From: DATJPR01 sp963752915
GTDB lineage: Bacteria; Bacteroidota; Ignavibacteria; UBA10030; UBA6906
Assembly (NCBI GenBank): GCA_963752915.1
Contig: CAVVZZ010000015.1
Span: forward strand, 124,001-188,000
Direction of reading: 5' to 3'
DNA: 64,000 nucleotides
Shown: positions 16,692 to 24,464 of the stretch, piece by piece
Numbering within the stretch: the stretch's first letter is position 1
Layout of the letters: each line of letters opens with the position of its first letter
Program-made: the position numbers and the translations under genes
The notes under the pieces: model-generated
Seen by the model: the letters and a program-made list of their open reading frames with translations, nothing else
Database searches by the model: none
Told to the model about the DNA's origin: nothing

Positions 16692-17535
16692 ATGGAAACA
16701 ACGAGCAAACTCGGGGCCGACCTTGTGCTGAACACCGGCATTGTCCGGAAGCTCCTTGTCGATTTCTTGCGGGATGAGGCCACCCGGGCCGGCTTCCAGC
16801 GCGGGGTGCTCGGACTATCCGGCGGCGTCGATTCCGCCGTCGTGCTCTTTCTTGCGGCGGAAGCCTTCGGGACTGCGAATGTGCGGGCGATACTGATGCC
16901 CTATAAATCCAGCAATCCTTCCAGCAAAAGCTGACGCCGAAGAAGCGGCCCGCAAGGCCGGAGTCTCCACCGAACTGGTCGATATCTCTCCCATGGTGGA
17001 CCCGTCGCTCGAGGCCTTGAGCATCTCCGACCGGCTCCGTGCCGGCAATGTCATGGCGAGACACCGGATGATCGTGCTCTATGACATTTCCATGCGTGAG
17101 CGGGCCCTGGTCATCGGCACGAGCAACAAAACCGAGCTTCTGCTTGGCTACGGGACAATGTTCGGGGACCTCGCCTCTGCGATCAACCCGCTCGGCGACC
17201 TGTTCAAAACACAGGTCTGGCAACTCGCCGGCGACCTCGGCGTGCCGAAGGCCATTGTGGAAAAGAAGCCGTCCGCGGATTTGTGGGAAGGGCAGACAGA
17301 CGAAGGAGAACTGGGGTTCTCGTACAGGGACGTCGATCGGCTGTTGTTTCAAATGGTGGATCAACGAAGGACCGACGCGGACCTTCAGGCGATGGGATTC
17401 AACGCGGAGTTTGTCTCAAAAGTGCGGGCGACGATCAGGAAGACGCAATTCAAGCGCCGTCTCCCCGTGATCGCGAAGGTCTCGACGCGCACGATCAATG
17501 TTGATTTCCGTTATCCCCGGGACTGGGGAATTTGA
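16692..17535 (+). CDS. nadE: NAD synthetase (ammonia-dependent type), frameshifted
   Basis: NadE amidates nicotinic acid adenine dinucleotide to NAD using ATP and ammonia. The first frame (16692-16934) has the ATP-pyrophosphatase motif LGLSGGVDSAVV and ends in ILMPYKSSNP followed by a stop. The second frame continues without loss through DAEEAARKAGV, GTSNKTELLLGYGT, KPSADLWEGQTDE and the C-terminal Arg/Lys-rich end. Removing one A from the AAAA run at 16926-16929 restores one reading frame of about 280 residues, the normal size. No glutaminase domain is fused. RsmI follows after 27 nt. The break is either a sequencing insertion or a true frameshift; every catalytic segment is intact, which favours an error. 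Confidence 0.9.
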
Positions 17536-17562
17536 GCGACACCATCGCTCCGGATATTTCTG

Positions 17563-18294
17563 ATGCCTGACTCCTCGCCTGCAGGTACCCTCTTCATTGT
17601 CAGTACTCCCATCGGCAACCTCGACGATATGACCATTCGCGCTGTAAAAGTGCTGGGTGAGGTCGACCTGATCGCTGCTGAAGACACGCGAACGTCCGGT
17701 ATTCTCCTGAAGCATTTCGACATCCGAAAGCCGATGGTGAGCTATTTCAGCTACAATGAAGCCCGGCGGTCGGAGAAACTCGTCCGGGCTCTCCACGAAG
17801 GCCGGAATGTCGCACTGATCACCGACGCTGGAACTCCGGGAATTTCCGATCCTGCATATGTCGTCATCCGGGAGGCAATTTCCGAAGGGATTGCCGTGGT
17901 CCCGATCCCCGGTCCGAGCGCTGCCCTCGCGGCCCTTGTCGCCAGCGGGCTCCCAATGGACAGGTTCGTGTTCGAAGGGTTCCTTCCGTTGAAAAAAGGC
18001 CGACAAACCCGCTGGAAGTCCCTGGTGCAGGAGGAACGATCGATCGTGATCTATGAATCTCCTCAACGGATCGTGAAAGCGGTCGAAGAGCTGATTCAGC
18101 ATCTCGGTGATCGCAGGATCGCCGTTGGGCGCGAACTGACAAAGAAGTTCGAGGAAGTGGTCAGAGGGAAGGCCTCCGTCGTTCTGAAACACCTCCAGGC
18201 CCGTGAACCGCGCGGTGAATATGTTGTTGTGATCGCAGGGACGGACTACAAGGACGGCGATGACTCACACGCTGCACTGGACACCCAATCGTAG
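17563..18294 (+). CDS. rsmI: 16S rRNA (cytidine1402-2'-O)-methyltransferase RsmI
   Basis: RsmI methylates the ribose of C1402 in the decoding centre of 16S rRNA with S-adenosylmethionine. The 243-residue protein belongs to the tetrapyrrole-methylase fold. Family motifs are GTLFIVSTPIGNLDDMT at the start, AAEDTRTSGILLKHF, LITDAGTPGISDPAY and PIPGPSAALAAL, then FEGFLPLKKGR. Length is slightly short of the E. coli protein but complete. It lies between nadE and a GH13 gene, five nt before the latter, in one plus-strand transcription unit. Confidence 0.94.
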   Translation: MPDSSPAGTLFIVSTPIGNLDDMTIRAVKVLGEVDLIAAEDTRTSGILLKHFDIRKPMVSYFSYNEARRSEKLVRALHEGRNVALITDAGTPGISDPAYVVIREAISEGIAVVPIPGPSAALAALVASGLPMDRFVFEGFLPLKKGRQTRWKSLVQEERSIVIYESPQRIVKAVEELIQHLGDRRIAVGRELTKKFEEVVRGKASVVLKHLQAREPRGEYVVVIAGTDYKDGDDSHAALDTQS

Positions 18295-18299
18295 ACGAC

Positions 18300-19829
18300 A
18301 TGACAACCCCACCCATCCTCCCGATACGATCGACGGGCCATCCGCTTCTCTATGAAGTGAACGCACGGGTTCTGGTTACTCGTCTCTCCCGGCGGTCCGG
18401 CTCGCTTGTATCGCTCGGGGATATCCCCGATGAGATTCTCGATGACTGGAAAAGCCTCGGGTTTGACGCGGTGTGGATGATGGGAGCGTGGGAGACGGGT
18501 CCGATTGGCCGTGCGATAGCGCGAAGCCATGAAGCGCTTCGGGAGGAATACACGCATGCCCTTCCGGATCTGACGGACGACGACATCGGCGGTTCGCCGT
18601 ATGCGGTGCAGGCGTACGAGCCAGCCCGAACCATCGGGGGAAGTGAAGCGATGGCGACCCTTCGTCGGAGGCTTCATGAACGGGGGATCGCGCTGTTTTT
18701 GGATTTTGTCTGTAACCATACTGCACGAGACCATTCCTGGGTCACAGACCATCCGGACTACTATGTACAGGGTGGACCTGGCGCTGCGAAAGAATCCCCG
18801 GACCGGTATTTCGTTGCTGAGACGAAGGAAGGATTGAAGAGCATTGCATTCGGACGTGATCCGTACTTTCCGGGCTGGACAGACACTGCGCAATTAGACT
18901 ATCGCAACCGTGAGACGCGACGCGCGATGTCCGATGAACTCCTTCGCGTGGCAGGGATGTGCGACGGCGTCCGCTGCGATATGGCGATGCTTGTGTTGAA
19001 TGATGTCTTCGCGAAAACATGGCCTGGGGGACCGCACAACGAAGAACATCCTGAATTCTGGGGTGAGGCGATCAAGAAAGTCCGGGGAGAATATCCATCG
19101 TTCCTTTGTATTGCGGAGGCGTACTGGAACAGGGAATGGGATCTGCAGCAGCTCGGGTTTGATTTTACCTATGACAAAACGTTGTATGACAGACTTCTGC
19201 GCGAGGGGGCAGGCGCCGTGCGGGATCATCTGAAGGCGGAGATGGACTATCAACGACACTGCCTTCGCTTCATCGAAAACCACGACGAAACCGCTGCTGC
19301 TGCCGCGATGCCGTCTGAGTCCTGGCAATTTGCGGCAGCCGTCGTTGCGGGAACGATCCCCGGCATGTTTCTCATTCATGACGGGCAGTTGGAAGGCAAT
19401 CCGACGAAGTTGCCGGTCCAGCTCGTCCGACGGGCGGACTGGGCGGCAAACCCGCGGACGCTCTCGTTTTACAAATCGCTGTTGAAGACTCTTTGCGCTC
19501 CCGTCTTTCGGTCGGGCACCTGGCTCCAGCTCTTCCCGCGGGCGGCATGGGGGGAGAACTACAGCTGGACGAATTTCATCGTGTCATGGTGGCACGATGA
19601 CGCCATTGGCGACCGGCTAGTCGTGGTCAACTACGCACCGCTGAGCAGTCAGTGCTACATCGACATTCCTGTCGACCTCCTTGACGGTCAGGCGGTTGAA
19701 TTCCGGGACCTGATGGGACGGGCGGTGTATATCCGGGAGAAAGCCGGGCTTGAAGCGAAGGGGATGTTCTTCGATCTCCAGCCTTACACGTTTCACATGT
19801 TTTCGGTCGTTTCAAAAAATCGGCTCTAA
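18300..19829 (+). CDS. Alpha-amylase family (GH13) glycoside hydrolase or transglycosidase
   Basis: A 509-residue cytoplasmic GH13 protein (no signal peptide). The four conserved regions are present: DFVCNH (region I), GVRCDMAML with the nucleophile Asp (region II), IAEAYW with the acid/base Glu (region III) and FIENHDE (region IV). Regions II and IV differ from the common GFRxDxxxH and FxxNHD forms, as in less studied subfamilies. A C-terminal beta domain follows (WWHDDAIGDRLVVVNYAP). The specific substrate cannot be read from sequence, but glycogen, maltodextrin or trehalose metabolism is likely. It is the last gene after nadE and rsmI, before the CIRCE-controlled groESL operon. Confidence 0.85.
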   Translation: MTTPPILPIRSTGHPLLYEVNARVLVTRLSRRSGSLVSLGDIPDEILDDWKSLGFDAVWMMGAWETGPIGRAIARSHEALREEYTHALPDLTDDDIGGSPYAVQAYEPARTIGGSEAMATLRRRLHERGIALFLDFVCNHTARDHSWVTDHPDYYVQGGPGAAKESPDRYFVAETKEGLKSIAFGRDPYFPGWTDTAQLDYRNRETRRAMSDELLRVAGMCDGVRCDMAMLVLNDVFAKTWPGGPHNEEHPEFWGEAIKKVRGEYPSFLCIAEAYWNREWDLQQLGFDFTYDKTLYDRLLREGAGAVRDHLKAEMDYQRHCLRFIENHDETAAAAAMPSESWQFAAAVVAGTIPGMFLIHDGQLEGNPTKLPVQLVRRADWAANPRTLSFYKSLLKTLCAPVFRSGTWLQLFPRAAWGENYSWTNFIVSWWHDDAIGDRLVVVNYAPLSSQCYIDIPVDLLDGQAVEFRDLMGRAVYIREKAGLEAKGMFFDLQPYTFHMFSVVSKNRL

Positions 19830-19864
19830 AACACGCGGTTTCTGCTGTATTTTACGCTCCCCGC

Positions 19865-19892
19865 TTGACTTTGACCTCCAAAGCGGTATATT
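19865..19892 (+). promoter_or_regulatory. Promoter of groES-groEL
   Basis: TTGACT (19865-19870), 16 nt, TATATT (19887-19892), directly followed by the CIRCE element. The start of transcription would lie inside CIRCE, as is usual for HrcA-repressed genes. Confidence 0.65.
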
Positions 19893-19893
19893 A

Positions 19894-19920
19894 TTAGCAC
19901 TCGATGCTGTAGAGTGCTAG
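19894..19920 (+). promoter_or_regulatory. CIRCE operator (HrcA binding site)
   Basis: TTAGCACTC (19894-19902), a 9-nt spacer, then GAGTGCTAG (19912-19920). This matches the CIRCE consensus with one change in the last base. It implies that groES-groEL is repressed by HrcA and induced by heat; hrcA itself is not in the window. Confidence 0.95.
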
Positions 19921-19989
19921 CATTCCTCGCAGACAATCATTCGCTGTAACCCTCTACACCTATCATACTCGTATCACAAAGGAGGTACC

Positions 19990-20274
19990 ATGAACATCAA
20001 GCCGTTGGCTGATCGCGTGGTCATAAAGCCATCACAGGCAGAAGAGCGGACAAAAGGGGGAATTATTCTTCCTGACACCGCAAAGGAGAAGCCCGTCGTC
20101 GGTCAGGTTGTTGCGGTCGGACCGGGGAAAGTCACGGACGACGGGAAGAAGGTCCCCCCCGAAGTGAAGGTCGGCGACAAAGTGCTGTACGGGAAATACT
20201 CCGGCACAGAAGTCAACGTCGACGGAGACGACTATCTCATCATGCGCGAAGCAGACATCTTCGCCATCATGTAA
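19990..20274 (+). CDS. groES: Co-chaperonin GroES
   Basis: GroES is the lid of the GroEL folding chamber in the cytoplasm. The 94-residue protein has the usual length and fold markers: IKPLADRVVIKPSQAEE at the start, the mobile loop KGGIILPDTAKEKP that binds GroEL, GQVVAVGPGK, KVGDKVLYGKYSGTEV and the C-terminal READIFAIM. AAGGAGG (19979-19985) precedes the ATG by 4 nt. It is the first gene of the CIRCE-controlled operon, with groEL 61 nt downstream. Confidence 0.97.
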   Translation: MNIKPLADRVVIKPSQAEERTKGGIILPDTAKEKPVVGQVVAVGPGKVTDDGKKVPPEVKVGDKVLYGKYSGTEVNVDGDDYLIMREADIFAIM

Positions 20275-20335
20275 TCACGAAGGCCGACTCTACGGAAGTT
20301 CGTGCCAAGAGTGTTCTAACAACGGAGAATTTACC

Positions 20336-21973
20336 ATGGCAGCAAAACTCATTCACTATAACACGGAAGCCCGGGCCGCGCTCAAGCGCGGTGTGGATCA
20401 GCTGGCCGATGCGGTGAAAGTCACCCTCGGTCCCAAGGGACGGAATGTCGTCATCGACAAGAAATTCGGCGCCCCGACCATCACCAAAGACGGCGTGACC
20501 GTCGCGAAGGAAATCGAACTCCAGGACCCGCTCGAGAACATGGGAGCGCAGATGGTCCGCGAGGTCGCTTCGAAGACTTCCGATGTGGCCGGTGACGGAA
20601 CCACCACCGCCACGGTGCTGGCGCAGGCGATCGTCCGCGAAGGACTCAAGAACGTCGCGGCCGGCGCGAACCCGATGGACCTGAAACGCGGCGTTGACAT
20701 CGCCGTCGCGAAGATCGTCGAAGGCCTGAAGGAAATCAGCAAACCGGTTGACAAGACCAGCAAGAAAGAGATCGCCCAGGTCGGCGCGATCTCCGCGAAC
20801 AACGATCAGCTGATCGGCGACCTGATTGCCGACGCGATGATGAAGGTGGGAACCGACGGCGTCATTACCGTGGAAGAGGCGAAGGGGACGGAAACGACAA
20901 CAGAAGTGGTCGAAGGGATGCAGTTCGACCGCGGCTATCTTTCCCCATACTTTGTCACCGACGCGGAAACCATGGAGACCGTCCTTGAGAATCCGATGAT
21001 CCTCATCCACGACAAGAAGATCTCGGCGATGAAGGACCTTCTCCCGATTCTCGAGAAAGTCGCGCAGACCGGAAGCCCGATCCTCGTGATTGCGGAAGAC
21101 CTTGAAGGCGAAGCGCTCGCGACGCTTGTCGTCAACAAATTGCGTGGCACGCTGCGCGTTGCGGCAGTGAAGGCGCCGGGATTCGGCGATCGTCGTAAGG
21201 CGATGCTCGAGGATGTCGCAGTCCTCACGGCCGGTACCGTCATCAGCGAAGAGCAGGGCTACAAGCTCGAGAACACGACCCTCAGCTATCTCGGCAAGGC
21301 AAAGAAGGTCACCATCGACAAAGACAACACCACGATCGTTGAAGGCGCAGGCAAGAAGGAAGACATCAAGAAGCGCATCAACGAGATCAAGGCGCAGATC
21401 GAGAAGACCACCTCCGACTATGACCGCGAGAAGCTCCAGGAGCGTCTTGCCAAGCTGTCGGGCGGCGTTGCGGTGCTGAAGATCGGCGCGGCGACCGAAG
21501 TCGAGATGAAGGAAAAGAAAGCCCGCGTTGAAGATGCGTTGCACGCAACCCGCGCCGCGGTGGAAGAGGGCATTGTTCCTGGCGGCGGCGTTGCCTATCT
21601 GCGTGCTGCGAAGAAACTCGACACGCTGAAGATCGCAAACGAAGACCAGATGACCGGTATCGAGATTGTGCGGAAAGCCCTCGAAGAGCCGATCCGGATG
21701 ATCGCCCAGAACGCCGGTGCGGAAGGCTCAGTCGTTGTCAACCGCATCAAGAGCGAAAAGGACGACTTTGGCTACAATGCTTTTTCGGGTGAGTACGAGA
21801 ACCTGATCAAAGCCGGAGTAATCGATCCGACGAAGGTGAGCCGTGCCGCACTGGAGAATGCAGCCTCCGTGGCAGGGTTGCTGCTTACAACCGAGGCAAC
21901 AATCGTGGAGAAGCCGGAAGAGAAGAAATCGGCGCCCGCGATGCCCCCCGGTGGAATGGGCGACATGTACTAA
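20336..21973 (+). CDS. groEL: Chaperonin GroEL
   Basis: GroEL forms the double-ring ATP-driven folding chamber. The 545-residue protein is complete: the equatorial ATP site has KVTLGPKGRNVV and AGDGTTTATVLAQ (with the catalytic Asp), the apical domain contains LSPYFVTDAE and the hinge GDRRKAMLEDVAVL, and EEGIVPGGGVAYLRA closes the second equatorial half. The tail is PPGGMGDMY, a GGM-type end as in most bacteria though with a single repeat. It follows groES and is ended by a strong terminator. Regulation is by HrcA at CIRCE. Confidence 0.98.
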   Translation: MAAKLIHYNTEARAALKRGVDQLADAVKVTLGPKGRNVVIDKKFGAPTITKDGVTVAKEIELQDPLENMGAQMVREVASKTSDVAGDGTTTATVLAQAIVREGLKNVAAGANPMDLKRGVDIAVAKIVEGLKEISKPVDKTSKKEIAQVGAISANNDQLIGDLIADAMMKVGTDGVITVEEAKGTETTTEVVEGMQFDRGYLSPYFVTDAETMETVLENPMILIHDKKISAMKDLLPILEKVAQTGSPILVIAEDLEGEALATLVVNKLRGTLRVAAVKAPGFGDRRKAMLEDVAVLTAGTVISEEQGYKLENTTLSYLGKAKKVTIDKDNTTIVEGAGKKEDIKKRINEIKAQIEKTTSDYDREKLQERLAKLSGGVAVLKIGAATEVEMKEKKARVEDALHATRAAVEEGIVPGGGVAYLRAAKKLDTLKIANEDQMTGIEIVRKALEEPIRMIAQNAGAEGSVVVNRIKSEKDDFGYNAFSGEYENLIKAGVIDPTKVSRAALENAASVAGLLLTTEATIVEKPEEKKSAPAMPPGGMGDMY

Positions 21974-22000
21974 GTCGCAGGTTGTTTTCAAACGACGTCC

Positions 22001-22035
22001 AAGGGCCCCGCGGTTGCGGGGCCCTTGTTATTTTG
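22001..22035 (+). terminator. Rho-independent terminator after groEL
   Basis: An 11-bp perfect stem AAGGGCCCCGC / GCGGGGCCCTT (22001-22011, 22016-22026) with a 4-nt loop, followed by TGTTATTTT. Its end overlaps the last codons of the convergent small membrane protein gene. Confidence 0.9.
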
Positions 22036-22339
22036 TCGGTTCCGGTTCCTGGTGTTCCGGTGGGGGAGTGTCTGCGCGCAGGTAGAACGCGTAAAAAACT
22101 GCTTCCATCGCCGCCAGCATCAGGAGCGACGCGGCATCGCGATCGAAAAAGAGCCCAAACCCCTTCGGCTCCATCACCAGCTTCATGACGAAGGAACTGA
22201 TGCTCCAACCGACAAAGAAAATCAAGCCCATGAAGAAGACCGCCAGAAATCCCTCGCTGATCCCTTCGTCCTGATATCGTTTGGTGAACGCAGCCGCCAT
22301 CGCCACGATGTGGACGTAGAACACTAACAGTGGTATCAT
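22028..22339 (-). CDS. Small membrane protein of unknown function
   Basis: A 103-residue protein with about three hydrophobic segments (MIPLLVFYVHIVAMAAAF, LAVFFMGLIFFVGWSISSF, LLMLAAMEAVFYAFYL). The C-terminus is a short Pro/Glu tail (PPPEHQEPEPTK) that is presumably cytoplasmic. I do not recognise a family. It lies downstream of the polyprenyl sugar phosphotransferase on the same strand with a 60-nt gap, and is convergent with groEL, whose terminator overlaps its 3' end. A role cannot be assigned. Confidence 0.75.
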   Translation of the reverse strand: MIPLLVFYVHIVAMAAAFTKRYQDEGISEGFLAVFFMGLIFFVGWSISSFVMKLVMEPKGFGLFFDRDAASLLMLAAMEAVFYAFYLRADTPPPEHQEPEPTK

Positions 22340-22399
22340 CGTCGGTGCCTTGAGCTGTTTCGTTCGTAATCGTGATACTGCAGGTCGGCGGGAGAACTG

Positions 22400-23827
22400 C
22401 TAGTGCACCTCGCTGACCTTTGCCGTAGCACGGAACGTCATCAGGAGAATCTTTATGTCGAACGCAAGCGACCAGTTTTCGATGTAATAGAGATCAAACT
22501 TGATCCGTTCTTCGAGCGACGTGTCTCCGCGTAAGCCGTTCACCTGGGCCCAGCCTGTCATCCCCGCCTTCACGCGGTGCCGGTCGAGGTACTGGGGAAC
22601 AAGGTGTTTGAATTGGTCCACGAAGAACGGACGCTCGGGTCTTGGCCCCACGAGACTCATGTCGCCCCGCAGGACGTCAAAGAGCTGGGGGAGCTCGTCC
22701 ATGCTCGTCTTCCGGAGAACCACTCCGATGACCGTTCTGCGAGGATCGTGTTCTTTTGCCCAGACAGGGCCGGTCCGTTGTTCGGCGTCCACACGCATCG
22801 AACGGAACTTATGCATCGTAAAGACTCTCCCGTCGAGACCGACACGCTGCTGGCGGAAAAACACCGGGCCGCTGGAGGAGAGTTTGACTGCCAGTGCGAT
22901 CAGCGCCAGGAAGGGGAGAAGAACAACCATGAGGATGAACGAGACCGCGAGATCAAACGTGCGTTTGGTAATTCTCCCCCACGGAGTAAAGGGAATGCCT
23001 TTCAGTCGAAGGAACGGGATTCCTTCCAGCTCATTTAATCGTACACGGCTGGTCACCTGGTCAAGGAGATCCGGGACCATCATGAACTCCACATTCACCC
23101 CTTCGCACGAGTGGACAAGGTCCATGAGCGCGCCCTTTTCCTCGTGTGGGACGGAAATAAACACGCGTTCCACGTCATGCGACTTGATGAATGCAGGGGC
23201 CGATTCCAGCGGACCGAGCCAGGACGCCTCTCCGAGCGCCGGGTCCGACGACGCGTCCTTTGCGAAGTAGCCGAGAATGTTGAACCCGAAGGACGCGTGC
23301 CGATGAAGCCGGCGGAAGACCTCGGGCGCAGGAGGCGCTGTCCCGAGGATAATGGAACGCTGAAGATGGACCCCGCGGCGATAGAGCGCCCGCTCCCACA
23401 CGTTGATGAAGGTCCTGCCGAGAAACAGGAACGCAATCGATGTGGCCCAGAGGATGACGACGAAGCTTCGGGAATAGGAAAACTGCCTGTACATGAACGC
23501 CGCCCCCATCAGGAGCAGCATACCGAAGGTTACGACTCTGGCGATGACGAGCAATTCATCCGTGAGGATGACATTTCTCCGGGTCCGGTACATTTGACGG
23601 GCCTGAAGGAGGAGGATCCACATCGCCACGACAACCACCGACGTGAGGAGGTAGTTCTCGAACGGAGGGGGAACCTCCTCGTGAAATCCCAGCCAGGTGA
23701 AGAGGTTGGTCCGGAACCGTAGCGCATACGACGATAGGAATGCCGCTTCGATGGCCAGGCCATCGGAAAGAACGAAGAGCAACGGAAGCAGAATGTCTCC
23801 CCGTCGCGACGAGGAGGCCTCAGCCAT
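22400..23827 (-). CDS. Undecaprenyl-phosphate sugar phosphotransferase (WcaJ/WbaP type)
   Basis: A polyprenyl-phosphate hexose-1-phosphate transferase of about 475 residues that starts assembly of an exopolysaccharide, capsule or O-antigen repeat on the inner membrane. The N-terminal half has about four membrane helices and a nucleotide-binding-like CoA-binding domain. The catalytic C-terminal half shows KRTFDLAVSFILMVVLLP, VFFRQQRVGLDGRVFTMHKF, RKTSMDELPQLFDVLRGDMS and LVGPRPERPFF. The ATG at 23827 overlaps the gmhA stop by 8 nt; a longer reading from 23866 is less likely. The pairing with gmhA suggests surface polysaccharide synthesis, but no glycosyltransferase cluster follows. Confidence 0.9.
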   Translation of the reverse strand: MAEASSSRRGDILLPLLFVLSDGLAIEAAFLSSYALRFRTNLFTWLGFHEEVPPPFENYLLTSVVVVAMWILLLQARQMYRTRRNVILTDELLVIARVVTFGMLLLMGAAFMYRQFSYSRSFVVILWATSIAFLFLGRTFINVWERALYRRGVHLQRSIILGTAPPAPEVFRRLHRHASFGFNILGYFAKDASSDPALGEASWLGPLESAPAFIKSHDVERVFISVPHEEKGALMDLVHSCEGVNVEFMMVPDLLDQVTSRVRLNELEGIPFLRLKGIPFTPWGRITKRTFDLAVSFILMVVLLPFLALIALAVKLSSSGPVFFRQQRVGLDGRVFTMHKFRSMRVDAEQRTGPVWAKEHDPRRTVIGVVLRKTSMDELPQLFDVLRGDMSLVGPRPERPFFVDQFKHLVPQYLDRHRVKAGMTGWAQVNGLRGDTSLEERIKFDLYYIENWSLAFDIKILLMTFRATAKVSEVH

Positions 23828-24428
23828 AGAGTTCTCGCTCCGCGAGGCCGCAGAGGATGTGCCCAATGGTAATGTGTCCTTCCTGAATTCGCTGTGTATC
23901 CTGTGACGGAACGACGATCGCCAGGTCCACCAGGGCCCGTGTTTTCCCCCCGCCTTTTCCCAGCAGCGCCATGGTCTTCATGCTCTTTTCCCGGGCGCGA
24001 CGGAGCGCGTTATTCACGCTTTCCGAATTGCCGCTCGTGCTGATGCCGATAAGCAGATCGCCTTCGTTCCCGAGCGCCTCGACCGCGCGGGCGAAGACGT
24101 GGTCGTACCCGAAGTCATTCGCCCCCGCCGTCAACATCGAGGTGTCTGTCGACAACGCGATCGCGGGCAGACCGGGACGCGTGATGGTCGGGCTGAGGCG
24201 AATAACGAACTCGGTTGCCAGATGCTGGGAATCGGCGGCGCTCCCGCCGTTTCCGCAAAAGAGGAGCTTGTGGCCGGCGCGGAAGGTTTCCACGATCATT
24301 CCGACAGCCTGGTCGATCGCGCCGGCGCACTGTTCAAGGATTTTTCGTTTGACGTCCGCGCTCGCTGTGAGTTCTGCGGTGATGAACGCGATACGATCCG
24401 CCATCCTGGACCCCGTTTTTCGTGACAT
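23820..24428 (-). CDS. gmhA: D-sedoheptulose-7-phosphate isomerase (phosphoheptose isomerase)
   Basis: A SIS-domain isomerase (202 residues) that converts sedoheptulose 7-phosphate to D-glycero-D-manno-heptose 7-phosphate, the entry to ADP- or GDP-heptose. Motifs are LLFCGNGGSAADSQHLATEF (phosphate-binding loop), LSTDTSMLTAGANDFGYD and GISTSGNSESVNNAL. The C-terminal HITIGHILCGLAE carries the metal/catalytic His. An ATG at 24404 (MADRIAF) is an alternative start. It sits 36 nt after alaS and overlaps the next gene by 8 nt. A GT9 glycosyltransferase of the heptosyltransferase type is encoded at 30454, so heptose in the surface glycan is plausible. Confidence 0.9.
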   Translation of the reverse strand: MSRKTGSRMADRIAFITAELTASADVKRKILEQCAGAIDQAVGMIVETFRAGHKLLFCGNGGSAADSQHLATEFVIRLSPTITRPGLPAIALSTDTSMLTAGANDFGYDHVFARAVEALGNEGDLLIGISTSGNSESVNNALRRAREKSMKTMALLGKGGGKTRALVDLAIVVPSQDTQRIQEGHITIGHILCGLAERELYG

Positions 24429-24464
24429 CGGTGAAGGTCATACGTGCTGTTGAACCGTGGACAA

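Noticed and set aside
16920..16945. Programmed +1 frameshift as in prfB at the nadE break
   Set aside because: Apart from TGA-C there is no slippery CTT codon and no upstream Shine-Dalgarno-like spacer signal; similar one-base breaks in other genes lack any shared motif.
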